Shown here: one piece after another, positions 10,500 to 21,506 of the stretch
How positions within the stretch are numbered: position 1 is the stretch's first letter
Layout: the number at the start of each line of letters is the position of its first letter
From: Diphasiastrum complanatum
Taxonomy: Eukaryota; Streptophyta; Lycopodiopsida; Lycopodiales; Lycopodiaceae
Length of the DNA stretch: 64,000 nucleotides
Assembly: GCA_029204225.1 (NCBI GenBank)
Contig: CM055113.1
Coordinates: forward strand, 7,097,852-7,161,851
Reading direction: 5' to 3'
The notes under the pieces: model-generated
Databases searched by the model: none
What the model was told of the DNA's origin: nothing
The model's input: only the letters and a program-made list of their open reading frames with translations
Program-made: the position numbers and the translations under genes

Positions 10500-11605
10500 A
10501 TCTTGATACATTGATAGTGGAGCATCTTCACATCTGTGTAGCTCCATGGAGTCCTTCACATCTATCATGCCTTATGGAGGAGCTAAGAAGACTATCTATA
10601 CAGCAAAAGACCAAGAATGCAATATTGAAGGCATAGTGAGTATTCCCTTGAAGACTTCATCTTCCAAAGTTCTTTCTCTCAACAAGGTTCTTTTTGTGCC
10701 TAATCTTACAAAGAACATCATAAGTGTTGGCCAACTTCTTGATGGTGGCCTTGATGTGAAATTTAATATTGATACTTGTATTATCAAGAGAAACGATGAG
10801 ATCCTTGCACATGGACCAAGATTTGGAGGCATATACATGCTTGATCCAAGAGAGAGCTGTGATATTGCTTATGTGACAAAGCTTTCCAAGGAGGAGTTAT
10901 GGCATAGGAAGTTGGGACATCCCGACTACAAATCCATGCTTTCTACGATCAAAGAAGCCAAGGCTATTGGCTTGCCAAAGAATCTTTCCAAGGAGATCAA
11001 GCCATGTGAGGCTTGTGCAATTGCAAAATCACACAAGAAAGCATCAAAGATCCTCCATCAAGAGCACACATCCTTTGGAGTTGATACACTTGGATGTGCA
11101 CTTCTCATCATCTAAAAGCAAGGGAGGAGCCACTTGCTTAGTGACATTTATTGATGATTTCACAAGATATACATGGTTATATCTTCTTTTTTCTAAATCC
11201 TTGGTGATGATCACTTACTTATCCTCAAAGCATATGTTGAGAAGAAATTTTCATTGAAGATCAAGGCTTTGAGGTGTGATGGAGGAGGAGAGTACATCTC
11301 CAACAAATTCCATGACTATTGTGAGCAAGAAGACATAAAGAGGGAGTTTTCTTGTGCTTACTCACCATCTCAAAATGGAGTGGCTGAGAGAAAGAATAGG
11401 TCCTTATGTGAGTGTGCAATAGCCATAAGAATTGAAGCATCTTGGCCTAAAGACTTTTGGGGAGAAGCTATAAATTGTGCAAATTATCTTTGCAATAGGC
11501 TCCCACATCTTGCTCTTGAAGGAAGGACACCATATGAGTTCTTATTCAAAAAGAAGACTTAGATCAATGATCACCTTAGAGTATTTGGCACCTCCATGAA
11601 TTTTG
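10500..11605 (+). pseudogene. Ty1/copia protease and integrase
   Basis: YIDSGASSHL at about 10505-10535 is the retropepsin active site (D-S-G). Next comes KVLFVPNLTKNIISVGQLLD (end of protease), then the integrase zinc region ELWHRKLGHPDYKS...CEACAIAKSHK (H-H-C-C). After a frameshift near 11060-11100 the core continues with LIHLDVHF, TFIDDFTRYTWLYLL, LRCDGGGEYIS and FSCAYSPSQNGVAERKNR, which hold the catalytic D, D and E. It ends YEFLFKKKT-stop, then LRVFGT in frame, and breaks at about 11605 before the reverse transcriptase. A TGA also separates gag and the DSGA motif region at about 10504. Dead but with good family match. Confidence 0.92.
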
Positions 11606-12130
11606 ACACACCTTGATATACTGTCAAAATCCATTGTTTTCCAACCAAATCTTGGTCTTAGAATTTGTCGTCTTCACTGAGGCTAGATCTATCAAAGATC
11701 AGTCCTCCAACAGCTCTAAGAATTCTATCTCATAGATTTAGCCTGTTTTTTGTTAGAAAATCACTTTTTTCACTATTTCCCTTGTCTATCAACAAAACCT
11801 CAGTATCAGAAATCGCCAGCCATACCACAAAATTGCCCACAGTGAGTACAATTTCTCTACACCCTCTGTGAATTTTCTCTCCAAAAAAATTCCAAAAAAA
11901 CATACAAAAATCAGTATTTTGACAGAAAGCACCCCTTTTCAGAATTTGCGAGTACTGTAGTTAGATTCATTTGCCTGTCCATGATTTCTAGTATTGTCCA
12001 CAAATTCTATTACAGTACAAAAGTCTAGTTTTGTCCAAAATTCTCCATTATTCAAGAAAACTATCTTTTTTAAAATTTTGGCCAAGTACAGTACTACCCT
12101 GACCATCTGTATTGTTACTCTACTCCTCAT
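11606..12130. other. Noncoding leader-like sequence
   Basis: AT-rich, stops in all frames. It lies just before a gypsy gag piece and may be that element's leader. No PBS seen, so the 5' LTR is absent. Confidence 0.4.
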
Positions 12131-12492
12131 ATTGCATCATGTCTCGAGATTGTGCTAAATCCTCCAATCCAGCTCCTCCACGACTAGAATGCAGAATTCC
12201 ACATATAGATGCACCAAAGTACGATGCAATGTTACTCTATGGAACAGCCAAAGAGTGGTATCTTAACCTTGAAGCTCCTAATCTTGCTTCTTGGACTACC
12301 CTCAAGGATGCTCTCGTCAAGCATTTCAAACCATCCAAACTGACTCAAAGCCCATTCATCCAAATCACCCATATCAAGATGCATTGCAAAGAGTCGATTC
12401 AAAACTACATTGAGTGTTTTAAACATCTCAAAGTAGAATGTGTTGACAAAAATATCATTGAACGTATGGCCATCAAATCAAACTCGAGGTAG
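12131..12492 (+). pseudogene. Ty3/gypsy gag fragment
   Basis: Residues GTAKEWYLNLEAPNLASWTT and LKDALVKHFKPSK followed by SIQNYIECFKHLKVEC are the core of the Retrotrans_gag domain (capsid protein) of Ty3/gypsy elements: the A..W...L...I.sW..f...F pattern. The N-terminal half is deleted: only about 15 residues separate PHIDAPKYDA from the core. The zinc knuckle and the whole pol are missing; about 240 bases after the stop a PPT and an LTR follow. This is an internally deleted gypsy derivative. Confidence 0.8.
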
Positions 12493-12726
12493 TCTAGATA
12501 ACTAGCTTTCTAGTTAGAGTTGAAGTTACTTTTGTCTTCTTAGTGAGGTGTAGATCTAGAACCTAGCAAGGAGAAAATGAAGCTACTTTTGTAGGTCTAA
12601 GATTCAGAAAAGAGAGATTCTCATTGTCCTACCAACTCTCTTTTGTCATCTAGTAGAGAGATAGAGGCATTTGGCACCTAGAGTACTCTCTCTCTACTCG
12701 AGTTCTAGAAGGCCATCATGTAGTAT

Positions 12727-12740
12727 AAACAAGGGGGCAT
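12727..12740 (+). promoter_or_regulatory. Polypurine tract
   Basis: AACAAGGGGGCAT immediately before TGTATC at 12741. This is the primer for second-strand synthesis and marks the inner end of a 3' LTR. Confidence 0.65.
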
Positions 12741-13402
12741 TGTATCTAAAAAATGTACTCTTTCAAGTAAAGCTTTCCATTTCTTCCATTTGATGTGTAA
12801 AGTAATGTAGATTGTGATGAATGCTCTTTTCTTGATCTTAACTAGCTTGCCTTTGATTTCCATCTCATGGTTTTTGGATTAAGAGCTAGTTCATTCTTTT
12901 GATCCTTTGTACTTGTTGCAGCTTCTCACGTGTGCAAAGTTGTCAGTTGGATCTTGTTACAAGCTAAAAGGTATGATGGATTGCCTCTGATTTGAGCCAT
13001 CATGCACCCAATTTGGTGGTGTGAGTATTAGGTGCCATTATGTTGAAGTTTTGCTTGTTGAAGGAGTCCAAAAATGCAAATTTTGCATGATCTGAACTTA
13101 TGAATGCTTGCTGGACATGTTGGAATTCTTAATGTGAAAATTTTCAACATTTGCTTGACTAGTTTTAGGCCAAATTTGGTAATTTTGGCACATACTTTTG
13201 GATCTGACAATTCACACGTGTGAAAAAAGGTCTAGATGCTTTTATTTTAGTATATATTTAATATTGGAGAAGTCTCAAACTTCAAGAACTTCAAAATGAC
13301 ACCAAAATCATCTCATTTGCCAAAATTGGCTATTTTAGGCTAATGGTGCCCTAAAATTGGGTCCTAAGTTCAAGAGAGAGGAGAGAGAGTCATCTCTCTC
13401 AC
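12741..13402 (+). mobile_element. 3' LTR of the deleted gypsy derivative, outer end uncertain
   Basis: Starts TGTATC after the PPT. It contains TTCACACGTGTGAA at about 13207-13220, a palindrome with a CACGTG core. A possible end is ...CACCTATTTACA at about 13411 or just before; the zinc-knuckle fragment on the minus strand begins at the same place. No matching 5' LTR in the window. Confidence 0.5.
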
Positions 13403-13597
13403 CTATTTACACAGATGGCAAACACTGATTTCCATTCGTTTTTTCAATTGAGGACACTCGTTCAATGTGTGATTTCTTGTACAAATAGAACACCAGACAT
13501 TTTCTCTGGTAGGAAAAGTCTTTGCAAACTTCTCAGGTTCCTTGTTTGCTTCTCCGTGGAAATTTTCCAATGCTTTGATCTTCTCATCATCCGAATG
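13403..13597 (-). pseudogene. Gag zinc-knuckle fragment
   Basis: On the minus strand 13597 to 13403 reads an open frame: [18 protein letters not shown], then [18 protein letters not shown], ending CHLCK-stop. [14 protein letters not shown] is a perfect CX2CX4HX4C retroviral-type zinc knuckle, which binds element RNA in the capsid. Its gypsy-like sequence differs from the copia knuckles nearby. It is fused directly to a copia RNase H fragment at 13598 and abuts the LTR at 12741-13402. Confidence 0.7.
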
Positions 13598-13990
13598 AAA
13601 TGATACTGGATTTCTATGTGCTTGGATTTGCCATGAAATTTGGAATTCAGTGACAGTGAAATATAGCTCAAGTTGTCACACAAAATGGTGGTAGCATTGA
13701 ACTAAGTGTGATGTAAGTCATCTATGATGTACTATGCCTTTGTCAAAGAAAGCGCAACTGATTTTCACTTCCTTGAGTTTCACATAATCGGTCCCCCTGC
13801 CAGATAAAAACAGAACTTGGAGGTAGATTTTCTGGTAGAGACTGTTCTTCCCCAATCTGAGTCAAAATAGCCTCGTAGGACGAGTGGTTGATAGCATTTC
13901 CATCATAACATAAGATCTGATCTAAACTTTCCTGAATATATCTCATCACTCTCTTTAACGCTTTCCAATGAGAGATCCTGGGTAAAATCT
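13598..13990 (-). pseudogene. Ty1/copia RNase H fragment, fused to integrase by deletion
   Basis: Minus-strand words RISHWKALKRVMRYIQESL, ILCYDGNAIN, YEAILTQIGEEQSLPENL and [18 protein letters not shown], ending HIEIQYHF. They match the copia RT/RNase H copy at 43607-44410 closely, including the unusual SYEAI.TQIGEEQSLPENLPP insert, so both come from one family. Here the SxALSxTEAEYIA segment is deleted near 13740. The left end joins the zinc-knuckle scrap and the right end joins integrase at about 13990. RNase H removes element RNA during reverse transcription; this copy is inactive. Confidence 0.8.
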
Positions 13991-15611
13991 TTGAACTTAG
14001 TCGAAATATATTCCCCTCCATTACCTGATCTTAAGCATTTGATCTTTGCATTGAATTGGTTTCCCATTTCATTCTTGAATTTGAAAGATACAACAAACAC
14101 TTCATCCTTGCTTTTAAGAAATTAGACCCAAGTATACCTACTAAAGTCATCAATGAAAGTTGCATACATCTTTGCCACACCATTGCTAACAGAATGAATA
14201 TCTGAATGCACAAGCTGAAAAACTTCTTTAGATCTAGAAGTAGATCTAGAATAAGCAAGTCTATGAGATTTGGACAAGGCACAGTGTTCACAAACCCTAT
14301 TATTTGCAACAAGACTTTTAGGGAGACCAAGAACATGCTCTTTATTTGCCATTACCTCCAAAGATTCGAAATTGGGATGGCCCAACTCTTTTGCCAAAAT
14401 TCTTGGTTTGTTAATCGTTCCCTAGCCATACATCCTTCATAATTAAAGATCACACATGCATCCAGTTTGAAAAGCTTCCCATGCCTTCTTCCTTGAGCAA
14501 TCAAGGTTCCACATTTACTAATCAAACAAGCATCTCCAATGGACTCAAAATCAAGCCCCTTGTCAATCATTTGACTAACACTAAGCAAGTTCTTAGCGAT
14601 TGAAGGAATGTACAATACATTTTCAAGATTAGTGCTCCTATTTGTTGAAAGAGAAATAAGAATTGTGCCTATGCTTTTGATGTCACATTGACCATTATTT
14701 GTAGTATAGATGATGTTTCTCTCTCCCTCATAAGACAATAAGGATGAAAAGTATTCGTTATGTCTTGTCATGTGAAATGAGGCTCCACTATGAATCCACC
14801 AAGGATCATTCCCATCTATATGTGCAAGCAAACTTGAAGTCATAACAAGTAATTCACAAATACTATGCTCTTCTTCATCTATTGCTCTCACCTTGCTCTT
14901 TTTCTTCTTATGACATTCATTGGCAAAATGACCTTTTATCCCACAATAAAAGCACTTGAACTTTGACTTATCTTTCTTTCAAAAAGAAGTAGATGCGGAA
15001 GAGGAAGAGTGATCATCGTGATCCGAATTACCACCTTTGGACCATTTGCCTTTTCCTTTGCCTTTGCCTTTGAACTTGCCTTTTGTGATGAAAGCCTCTT
15101 CACCTCCACCTTGCAAGGATGCACCATCAAGCTTTGATTGCAACCTATGTTCTTCAGCCAATAAGATTTCTTTCAAGTCAACCACACTTGGCAAAACTCT
15201 TTGAATGACAAAACTTTGCACAAGGTTAGCATGTTCATCTAGCAAACCATTCAACATAACTTGGACTATTTCACATCTTTTATGCTTTCATCAATGCATG
15301 CTAGATCATCACTTAAGGATATAACCCTCAAGACAAATTCATGAGCACTTTCACCCTCTCTTTGCCTACTAGAGCCTCCTTAGAGTCAATACCCTAGATG
15401 TGGACTTTGATTCAAAGAGCTTCTTGAAGGCATTCCATGCCTCACTTGCACTTTGACTCTTATCAACTTCCTTGAGAAATTCATTGGTAGCATTCATTTT
15501 AATGATATGAAGAGCCCTTGTAGCCTTCTTATCAAACCTTGGTTGCTCTTGAAGTATGAGGGGTCTCTCTTCAATTCTTGCAACTATGTCCATGAGATCA
15601 TTCAACACCAA
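13990..15611 (-). pseudogene. Ty1/copia gag-protease-integrase, minus strand
   Basis: Reading from 15611 down: gag (DLMDIVARIEERPL, HIIKMNATNEFLKEV, STSRVLTL), a second gag part (LNGLLDEHANLVQSFVIQR), a Gly-Lys-rich stretch, a zinc knuckle FKCFYCGIKGHFANECH (14960-14920), the protease site WIHSGASFHM (D of DSG changed to H), ENVLYIPSIAKNLLSVSQM, the integrase zinc region GHPNFES...CEHCALSKSH, and the core HSDIH, TFIDDFSRYTWV, LRSGNGGEYIST, where the second catalytic Asp is replaced (family RCDNGGEY, here RSGNGGEY). Several frameshifts occur. At about 13990 the frame runs into RNase H, so the end of integrase and all of RT are lost. The 5' end abuts a plus-strand copia piece at 15612. Confidence 0.9.
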
Positions 15612-15858
15612 GATCTTCTATCCGTAGCTAAGATAGTTGATACAGGCATGTCAGTAACCTTCACGAAGAACACTTGTAAGCTGTTCGAGAAAGATTCTGA
15701 TAACCTGGTTGCTAAAGGCAACAGAGAAGGAGATTTATATCACTTGAACATTCGAACAAGAATCGAACAAGTCAATCAAACTCATGAATCAACAGATGTA
15801 CTATGGCACAAGAGGCTATGTCACATGAACATGGTCACTTTCCAAGTAGAGTAGTTTG
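15612..15858 (+). pseudogene. Ty1/copia pre-integrase fragment, plus strand
   Basis: DLLSVAKIVDTGMSVTFTK, CKLFEKDSDNLVAKGNREGD, LYHLNIRT and LWHKRLCHMNMVTF are the end of protease and the GAG-pre-integrase zinc region (H..H) of a copia element from a lineage other than its neighbours. It begins exactly where the minus-strand copia gag ends and stops after about 80 codons. It is a short orphan fragment. Confidence 0.75.
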
Positions 15859-16639
15859 ATGAACTCAACCTATCATTAGGTTCTAACATGATCCCACCAT
15901 TGGAAGCCATGATTTTTCAATGTTTAGATTCTGTCCTAATGCACCTAGCACTCACTTTTCTCTCAACAAATGATGGATAAGGAGATCAATGAAGATCTAG
16001 GACCCCAAAAACACTTCTATCTTGAACCTAGTGGTTTCCAAACATAGAAAGGAAGATTGAAACACATGCAACACTTTGCACACACTAAGAATGGATTACA
16101 AACTCAAACTAACTTGAACACACTCTTGCTTAAGCTCTCAAACTTTTCAGCAAGTGACCAAATCAAGTTATGGTGTGAAGAGTTACTTGCATTCTTAGAA
16201 AATACACAAAACTAGGATGCCAAGTTTACCTAGTATTGAATCAACTTGATCAACATATGATCAACACACTAAGATATTGATTCAACTTGTAAACCCACAT
16301 GTAAACCACACTTCTAAAAGTTTATAAACTCCATCAAGTGATAAATACAAGCTTTAGAGGTGAATGTATACGCACACTTAGTGAATCACAATACTAGCTT
16401 CACTAGCTTGTCAAAACTTGATGTCTAGATGTAGATCTAAGATCACGTCACATGAGAATAATTCTCAACCTGTTAAGAACTTGAAACATATTTTCATAAT
16501 GGTTAAAACCTTCCAAAAAATGATCCAATCAAATTACATAATGAGAGTTACTTACATGCTCAACAAAGTACACCAAAAATTATGCCAAACATTAGAGGAG
16601 TTTTGAGCTCCAAAAAGACCCTTTAAGAATTCGTGCAAG
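15859..16639. other. No recognisable gene
   Basis: AT-rich, stops in every frame, no TE motif found. Confidence 0.45.
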
Positions 16640-16965
16640 ATGTAGTTTATATTATTAAAATATTATAACACTAATACTTTTGACTTGCCATAACTTTTTA
16701 ATCGTAGCTCAGAAGTATATCATCTAACATATCATTTGAAAGTCCTTGTTGGGCGCTTTTCAATGCACAAAACTTCGCTAAATTCGAACTTACCACTAAA
16801 AAGTTATGCCAGTTTTAGTGTGGAATCAAAATGTGGACTCAAAAAGTTACGTTACATAGATTTCAAATTTGAGTGTTTTGATCGGTCCATGTGTAAGAAA
16901 AAATTGAGAAAAAATATAAAAAGAATCTTTACAAAGGGTTTTTTTTGGATTTAGAACTCCTCTAA
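16640..16965 (+). repeat. Dispersed repeat related to 34690-34840
   Basis: Shares with 34715-34840 the order: TACGTTAC(A/G)TAGA, ATTTCAA, GGTCCA(T/C)(G)TG, a block of AAAATAA words, TCTTT..CAAAG, and CTCTAATG at the right end. Noncoding: the frame at 16736-16954 has no known domain. Confidence 0.4.
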
Positions 16966-17439
16966 TGATAATCTTTACAATATGTTCACCCAAATAGGAG
17001 ATCTTTCATCCAAATGGGAGCTTTGCTCTGCCTTTAGGAGAATTACAAAATCACTCAAAAGAGCACTTCTCATCCACTTAAGAGAAGGTTCATCCACTTA
17101 TGGAGAGTGTTCATCCAAAAAATGGAGATTGTCAACAATAGAATGAAAAAAACATTGTTAGTGTTAAATATGCACAAATCTCACAATCAAAAAATGATTA
17201 GATGTGATGATCTGATCCAAAGTAGCTTCTTCTCAGCCTCTGATCTTCAATAGACCTGAAATATGCTTTTGATCCACAAGTTCAACTCACAAAACAAAGG
17301 TTAGTAAGGTTTGATCAACAATGCAATGCATAATCATGCTAGAACTTGATCAAACATCCAAATATCACCAAAAATGTAAATCTTACTAAAAATAACAGCC
17401 AACCAATTCTGATATAATGTGAAAAATTCATATCCTGAG

Positions 17440-17705
17440 TGGATCTAAGATCCCAAATGATTTGGCTAAGATCTTTGCACGCTACAAAAGCTAGAAATGG
17501 CAAAGCATCCTAATGCTACCTTTGATATACATGAACTTGACAAAGCATTCAAGAGACAAAATAAACTAATAAAAGGTATTGATGGCGGCAAAAAATAGCA
17601 GCAAACAGGGCACCCAACAGTAGTGTACCACTTTTGGAAACCTCTTAAGATCATACACAAAATCTTGAAGACAATACACAAGACAATGCTCCCAATGGAG
17701 GAAGA
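17440..17705. repeat. Second copy of the 7010-7340 repeat
   Basis: Direct repeat of 7060-7340 with scattered substitutions and a few-base deletion at 17479. Continues into GGAGGAAGAAACAATG at 17697, where the other copy has GGACATG. Confidence 0.65.
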
Positions 17706-18090
17706 AACAATGACAATGATCTATTGATCTCAATGAAACAATACAAAAGTTTCTCAACCTATTCCTCCATGCAAAGGGCTTCAACTAGTCAAAAGGGAAG
17801 ATGACAATTTGGAGCTAGTCAAGAGCATCAAAGGGGAGTCAATTGGCAAAAATGTTATGGATCTATTTTAGAAAAAAGAGGAGTGGATCCAAGCAATGGA
17901 TCTTCAGTACCAAGCTCTCATGAAGATCAACACATGGAGGTTGGTGGAAGATCAAGAAGCTAGTATTTTATTAGACAGTGATTCTATTCATAACCTCATT
18001 AATTATATTCTTGTGCAAAAACTCAGCTTGCACCAGAAGTTCTTCAACATGCTGAACCTGATGAAGATACCAAGGCACCAACCGTGACCT
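17706..18090 (+). pseudogene. Chimeric TE frame: copia RT start, gypsy protease, copia RNase H end
   Basis: In one frame, 17896-18087 reads MDLQYQALMKINTWRLVE (preceded by KKEEWIQA), which is the start of copia reverse transcriptase. Then comes EASILLDSDSIHNLINYILV, QKLSL, which matches the aspartic protease of Ty3/gypsy (LLDSGSTHNFI, with G changed to D). Then comes HQKFFNMLNLMKIPRHQP-stop, the C-terminus of copia RNase H, also at 43607-43680. About 960 residues of copia pol are missing and replaced by about 27 residues of gypsy type. Both junctions keep the frame open. Copia pol RT and RNase H copy element RNA into DNA; this product could not. Confidence 0.7.
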
Positions 18091-18100
18091 TAAGGGGGAT
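18091..18100 (+). promoter_or_regulatory. Polypurine tract
   Basis: TAAGGGGGAT just before TGTTGGAAATTAAGCCC at 18101, twelve bases after the RNase H stop codon. Standard copia arrangement. Confidence 0.75.
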
Positions 18101-19258
18101 TGTTGGAAATTAAGCCCACAGTTGCCTCCTTGGAATCGTAACTTAGACAACCAATTTATTTGAAGGACGTCTACAACGGACTTCCGGTTGATCTCCAAAA
18201 CAGGGTGACCAATCCCATCACAATTTCAAGTTCAAATGTTAAGTTTAATAACTTGAAGTCATTGAAAACTTGGCCATCTTCAAGGGCTTTCACAAACTTG
18301 CATTTAGAACAAGTCTACAGATTTGCATTGCTTTTTAAATAGTTTGCAAAAATACACTAAGTGTCGCACAGTTCGCATTTTTTGCACTTTCCCAAAAACT
18401 GCAACACTTACCTTCGACTTATTGCGTTCAATTATTTTTTGAAGAAGTCAACTTAAGTATTCATAGATCAACAGTTGAACTTTTTTCCAACACCTTCGCC
18501 TTCTTCGCATTTTTCCGAAAAGTGCAAGAAAATTGAACTGTTAAAGACATCTTCGCCTTTTCTAAAGGCACCTTCAACTTTCTAAGGACACCTTAAACTT
18601 GTTTAAAGGCACCTTTGGCTTTTTCGCAAAAAACCCAAAAGGAGAGAAAATGTCGAAGGTTGTCTATTTTGAACGAGGAACGTTCCCCGCCACTTTCCGA
18701 AATTTGTGAAGTGAGAGAAAACCACTTCATGTAAAATGCAAAGTGAGAGATTTTGCAATGTCCTCGTCCGCGTCAATGATCCTGATTTGTTGCCCGTATA
18801 TATACTATGTACAGTTCACAAAAATCATATATTTTCAAGTACAACGGCTTTCCTAATTAGGTGACAAACATTCAATGTAGTTAATACACAGATCAAATCT
18901 ATAAATAGATCATCCAAGCACAAATTATTGTTTTCTCCGTCCATGAGACGTATTATTTGAGCCTCCCAGTTACGCCATCAATTTTTTGTTGTAATTGCTA
19001 TTTGTATTGTGCTTCAGTTAATATAGCAGTAGTAGTTTGTCTATCTGTGTATAACGTAGATGAGTGCTTGTTGTGATTGAATGCACTTCATTGTTGTTTG
19101 ATTGCACTTGTTTACTCACTCTAATCAGAACACGGACGTCTACGACTCCTCAATTTTTGATCAAACGATGGCTGTCTTTGACACCTGAAGAACTCACGAT
19201 ATCATACTGCTCTTTCAGCACCAGACTTCACATTGAATCTGATTTTCAGTAATACCAC
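18101..19258 (+). mobile_element. Copia 3' LTR, end estimated
   Basis: Starts TGTTGG after the PPT. The first about 40 bp match the minus-strand LTR ending at 43605 (GAAATTAAGCCCACAGTTG). It contains repeated AAGGCACCTT words, TATATATAC at about 18797 and a T-rich tail. A plausible end is ...TAATACCACA at about 19258. The remainder of the element 5' of 17706 is not recognisable. Confidence 0.6.
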
Positions 19259-19483
19259 ACACAAACCATTTCTAATCTCTTCGATGGATTGTACTCTTCT
19301 TTTGAGAGCATGAATTAATTTTTAAGATCCTGTTGGGCAATTAAAGTTGTGATTACATTTAGCATAAGCTTTCTATTAGACTATTTTTGCATTTAGTAGC
19401 TGATTGTAATGGGAGGGCTGTTTTGCAACATTTTTGCTCTCTTCTCCATTCACGTTCTTCCATCTCCCTTGCCCCATCATGAA

Positions 19484-19731
19484 GTACACTTACCAGCTTC
19501 CTTGAGAAGTTCATTTATCACATTCATCTTGATCACATGAAGAGATTTCTTTGCCCTCCTATCATACCTCAATTGTTCTTGAAGTGCCAAAAGTCTCTCC
19601 TCCATACCTAAAATAATATCCATCAACTCATTCATCCCAAAGAGAGACTCCATTCTCACCTTCCAAGTTGAATATTTGCTTGAGATAAGCCTATCATTGC
19701 TCTCCAACATGAAGCCTCCATTTGTAGCCAT
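19484..19731 (-). pseudogene. Ty1/copia gag N-terminus
   Basis: Minus-strand ATG at 19729-19731, preceded by TTGCAAC as in the related gag start at 21507. It reads MATNGGFMLESNDRLISSKY, STWKVRMESLFGMNELMDII, LRYDRRAKKSLHVIKM and NELLKEAGKCTS, then ends abruptly at 19484. The sequence is close to the gags at 21507 (plus) and 61187 (minus), so all three are one copia family. Upstream of its ATG lies coiled-coil coding sequence of another origin. Confidence 0.85.
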
Positions 19732-19739
19732 GTTGCAAA

Positions 19740-20130
19740 GATTTGGTTTTACAAATAACAACAAGCATAAAAACATTTTTATGGTCCTCATCAAGGAGAT
19801 AGTAGGCTTGTTCGATGTCCTTGTTTTTTAAGAGAGTAGCAATCAAGTCAGAAAAGTTGGTTCTGGCAAGGCCAATTTGATGCAAGATCAGCACTAAGTG
19901 ATATTCCAACTCAAGAGCAAGGTTGTTGCTAGGGGCCATACTTACCTAGGTGAATTGTGTCATGGCACGGTCCTTGACAACAACATTTGCTCTAGAGTCG
20001 TAATTTCTTCAACTGATTTTGCATACTTGGCTCGAAGATTTGAGATTTCTAGCTCTTTTTGTTGGAGTGCTGACTCATAGTTTTCTTTTAAGGCTACAAT
20101 GTGGGATTTTGATTTATTATATTGGGCCTT
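19740..20130 (-). pseudogene. Coiled-coil protein fragment, unknown
   Basis: On the minus strand 20100 to 19975 reads KENYESALQQKELEISNLRA, KYAKSVEEITTLEQMLL, a heptad-rich coiled coil. After frame changes, NLALELEYHLVLILHQIGLA and DLIATLLKNKDIEQAYYLLD follow. It resembles in character the coiled-coil block at 48590-48830, but I could not align them. It may be an accessory ORF of a retroelement or a host gene scrap. Confidence 0.35.
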
Positions 20131-20280
20131 ATAATACTATGCCCTCTTGTATTGATGAGATGCACTAGAGGGGGAGGAACGATCGAAGAAGTGTAGTCCT
20201 CAATTGGACTTGACTCTTTAGGCTATCGATGTATTTATGGCTCAAGTCAATCTGTTGAGCCATAACAGTTCGAATGGCTT

Positions 20281-20935
20281 GTGTGAAAAATTATCAACTA
20301 GTTTGTTGGTTTATTGGCATTTTTGGAGGCCAAATTGAAATCTCAACCTAGAGATAGTTTCATATTTGTCAATAAGGGCCTAAATAGTGGATTTACTATT
20401 TTTGGCAAGTAGATAAGTGGATGAGGTCGGATTTGAACCCATTCTAATTGGCTAATTTTGGTACATTGCATCTAGACTAGATTTTCTAAGTTTATGATGA
20501 AGTATCTAGAAGTTTTCAAATTAGGTCAAGTTTGAAAAAAGTGGCCAAATGACATTTTGGAAGCTATAAATAGCTGTATCTATGTGGAGAAATAATCATC
20601 ATAGTTTTTTTCTTAGTGTAGAATTCATCTCTTGTGTTTCTATGTCCATCACATGTGTTTCTCTCTTGATAACTTGGTTTTCTATGTGTATAATATTCAT
20701 TTTTTGGTAGATCTTGGATCCAAACGTGTGAAGTACTATACTTTACTGCTGTTGTATGGACAGGGACAATACTAAGTCATATCTAAGTGTTTATGATCAG
20801 ATCTTTGTGCATTTCTAAGTTCTAGCATGCGTAAAGTAGTGATTTCTATCTTCTAGATATTTCTAGATGTGCAACCAAATTGGCCCAAGATCTTGTTGAT
20901 CCACTAATGTGTTTTGGATCTATATTTCTTTCACA
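20281..20935 (+). mobile_element. 5' LTR of a copia element (TGTGAA...TTCACA family)
   Basis: Starts TGTGAAAAAT and ends ATTTCTTTCACA, so the ends are inverted copies of TGTGAA. 655 bp. The PBS follows directly. The LTRs at 54200-54900 (plus) and 61780-62412 (minus) share these ends and the size. No 3' LTR is found for this element: it is cut at about 30690. The five bases before it are GGCTT. Confidence 0.85.
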
Positions 20936-20947
20936 TGGTATCAGAGC
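20936..20947 (+). promoter_or_regulatory. Initiator-Met tRNA PBS
   Basis: Exact TGGTATCAGAGC directly after the LTR end. Confidence 0.95.
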
Positions 20948-21506
20948 AGGTTGTAGGCCAAAGTTGGTGGATTTGAGGGCACCATGGATTCTATGTGGAT
21001 TTAGAGGTGTTTCTAGCTCAAATCTTGTAGTTCAAGTATAGAGTTTGGATCTTTGTGATCTTAAAGTTATTTTAGTTCAAAATACTTGTAGATGGCCGAT
21101 TTTTTAAATCACTTACTGGAATGTGGAGACAAAAATTGCTCATGATTGTGGATGGTACATTCATTAGATGAGATATCTAGATTTTAGCTTTTGCATGTAG
21201 ATTTCTGTTGATTCAATATATTGCATTTTTTGTGAAACCCTAAATTTGATAAGATCTCTTGATTTTCAGGTTGCTGGAATTATTAAGAGTGTGTTTCAAT
21301 CTTAGGTGTTGGAAAAAGCTCATCATATTGTGTTTAGATCTATTGTGATCAAGAAATCAAGATTCTATGTGCTAGGATTTGCTAGAGAGAGAAAAAGAAG
21401 AGGCTATAATGTTTTCATATCTTTGTGATTATTCTTGAGCTTCATTTGTTGATTTTCAAGGGAGTGCATTGGAACAAGTTCAAAGAGAAGATTAGATCAT
21501 TGCAAC
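20948..21506 (+). other. Copia 5' leader
   Basis: Untranslated leader of about 560 bases between PBS and the gag ATG. T-rich with stops in all frames. Similar in length to the leader of the minus element between 61767 and 61187. Confidence 0.7.
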
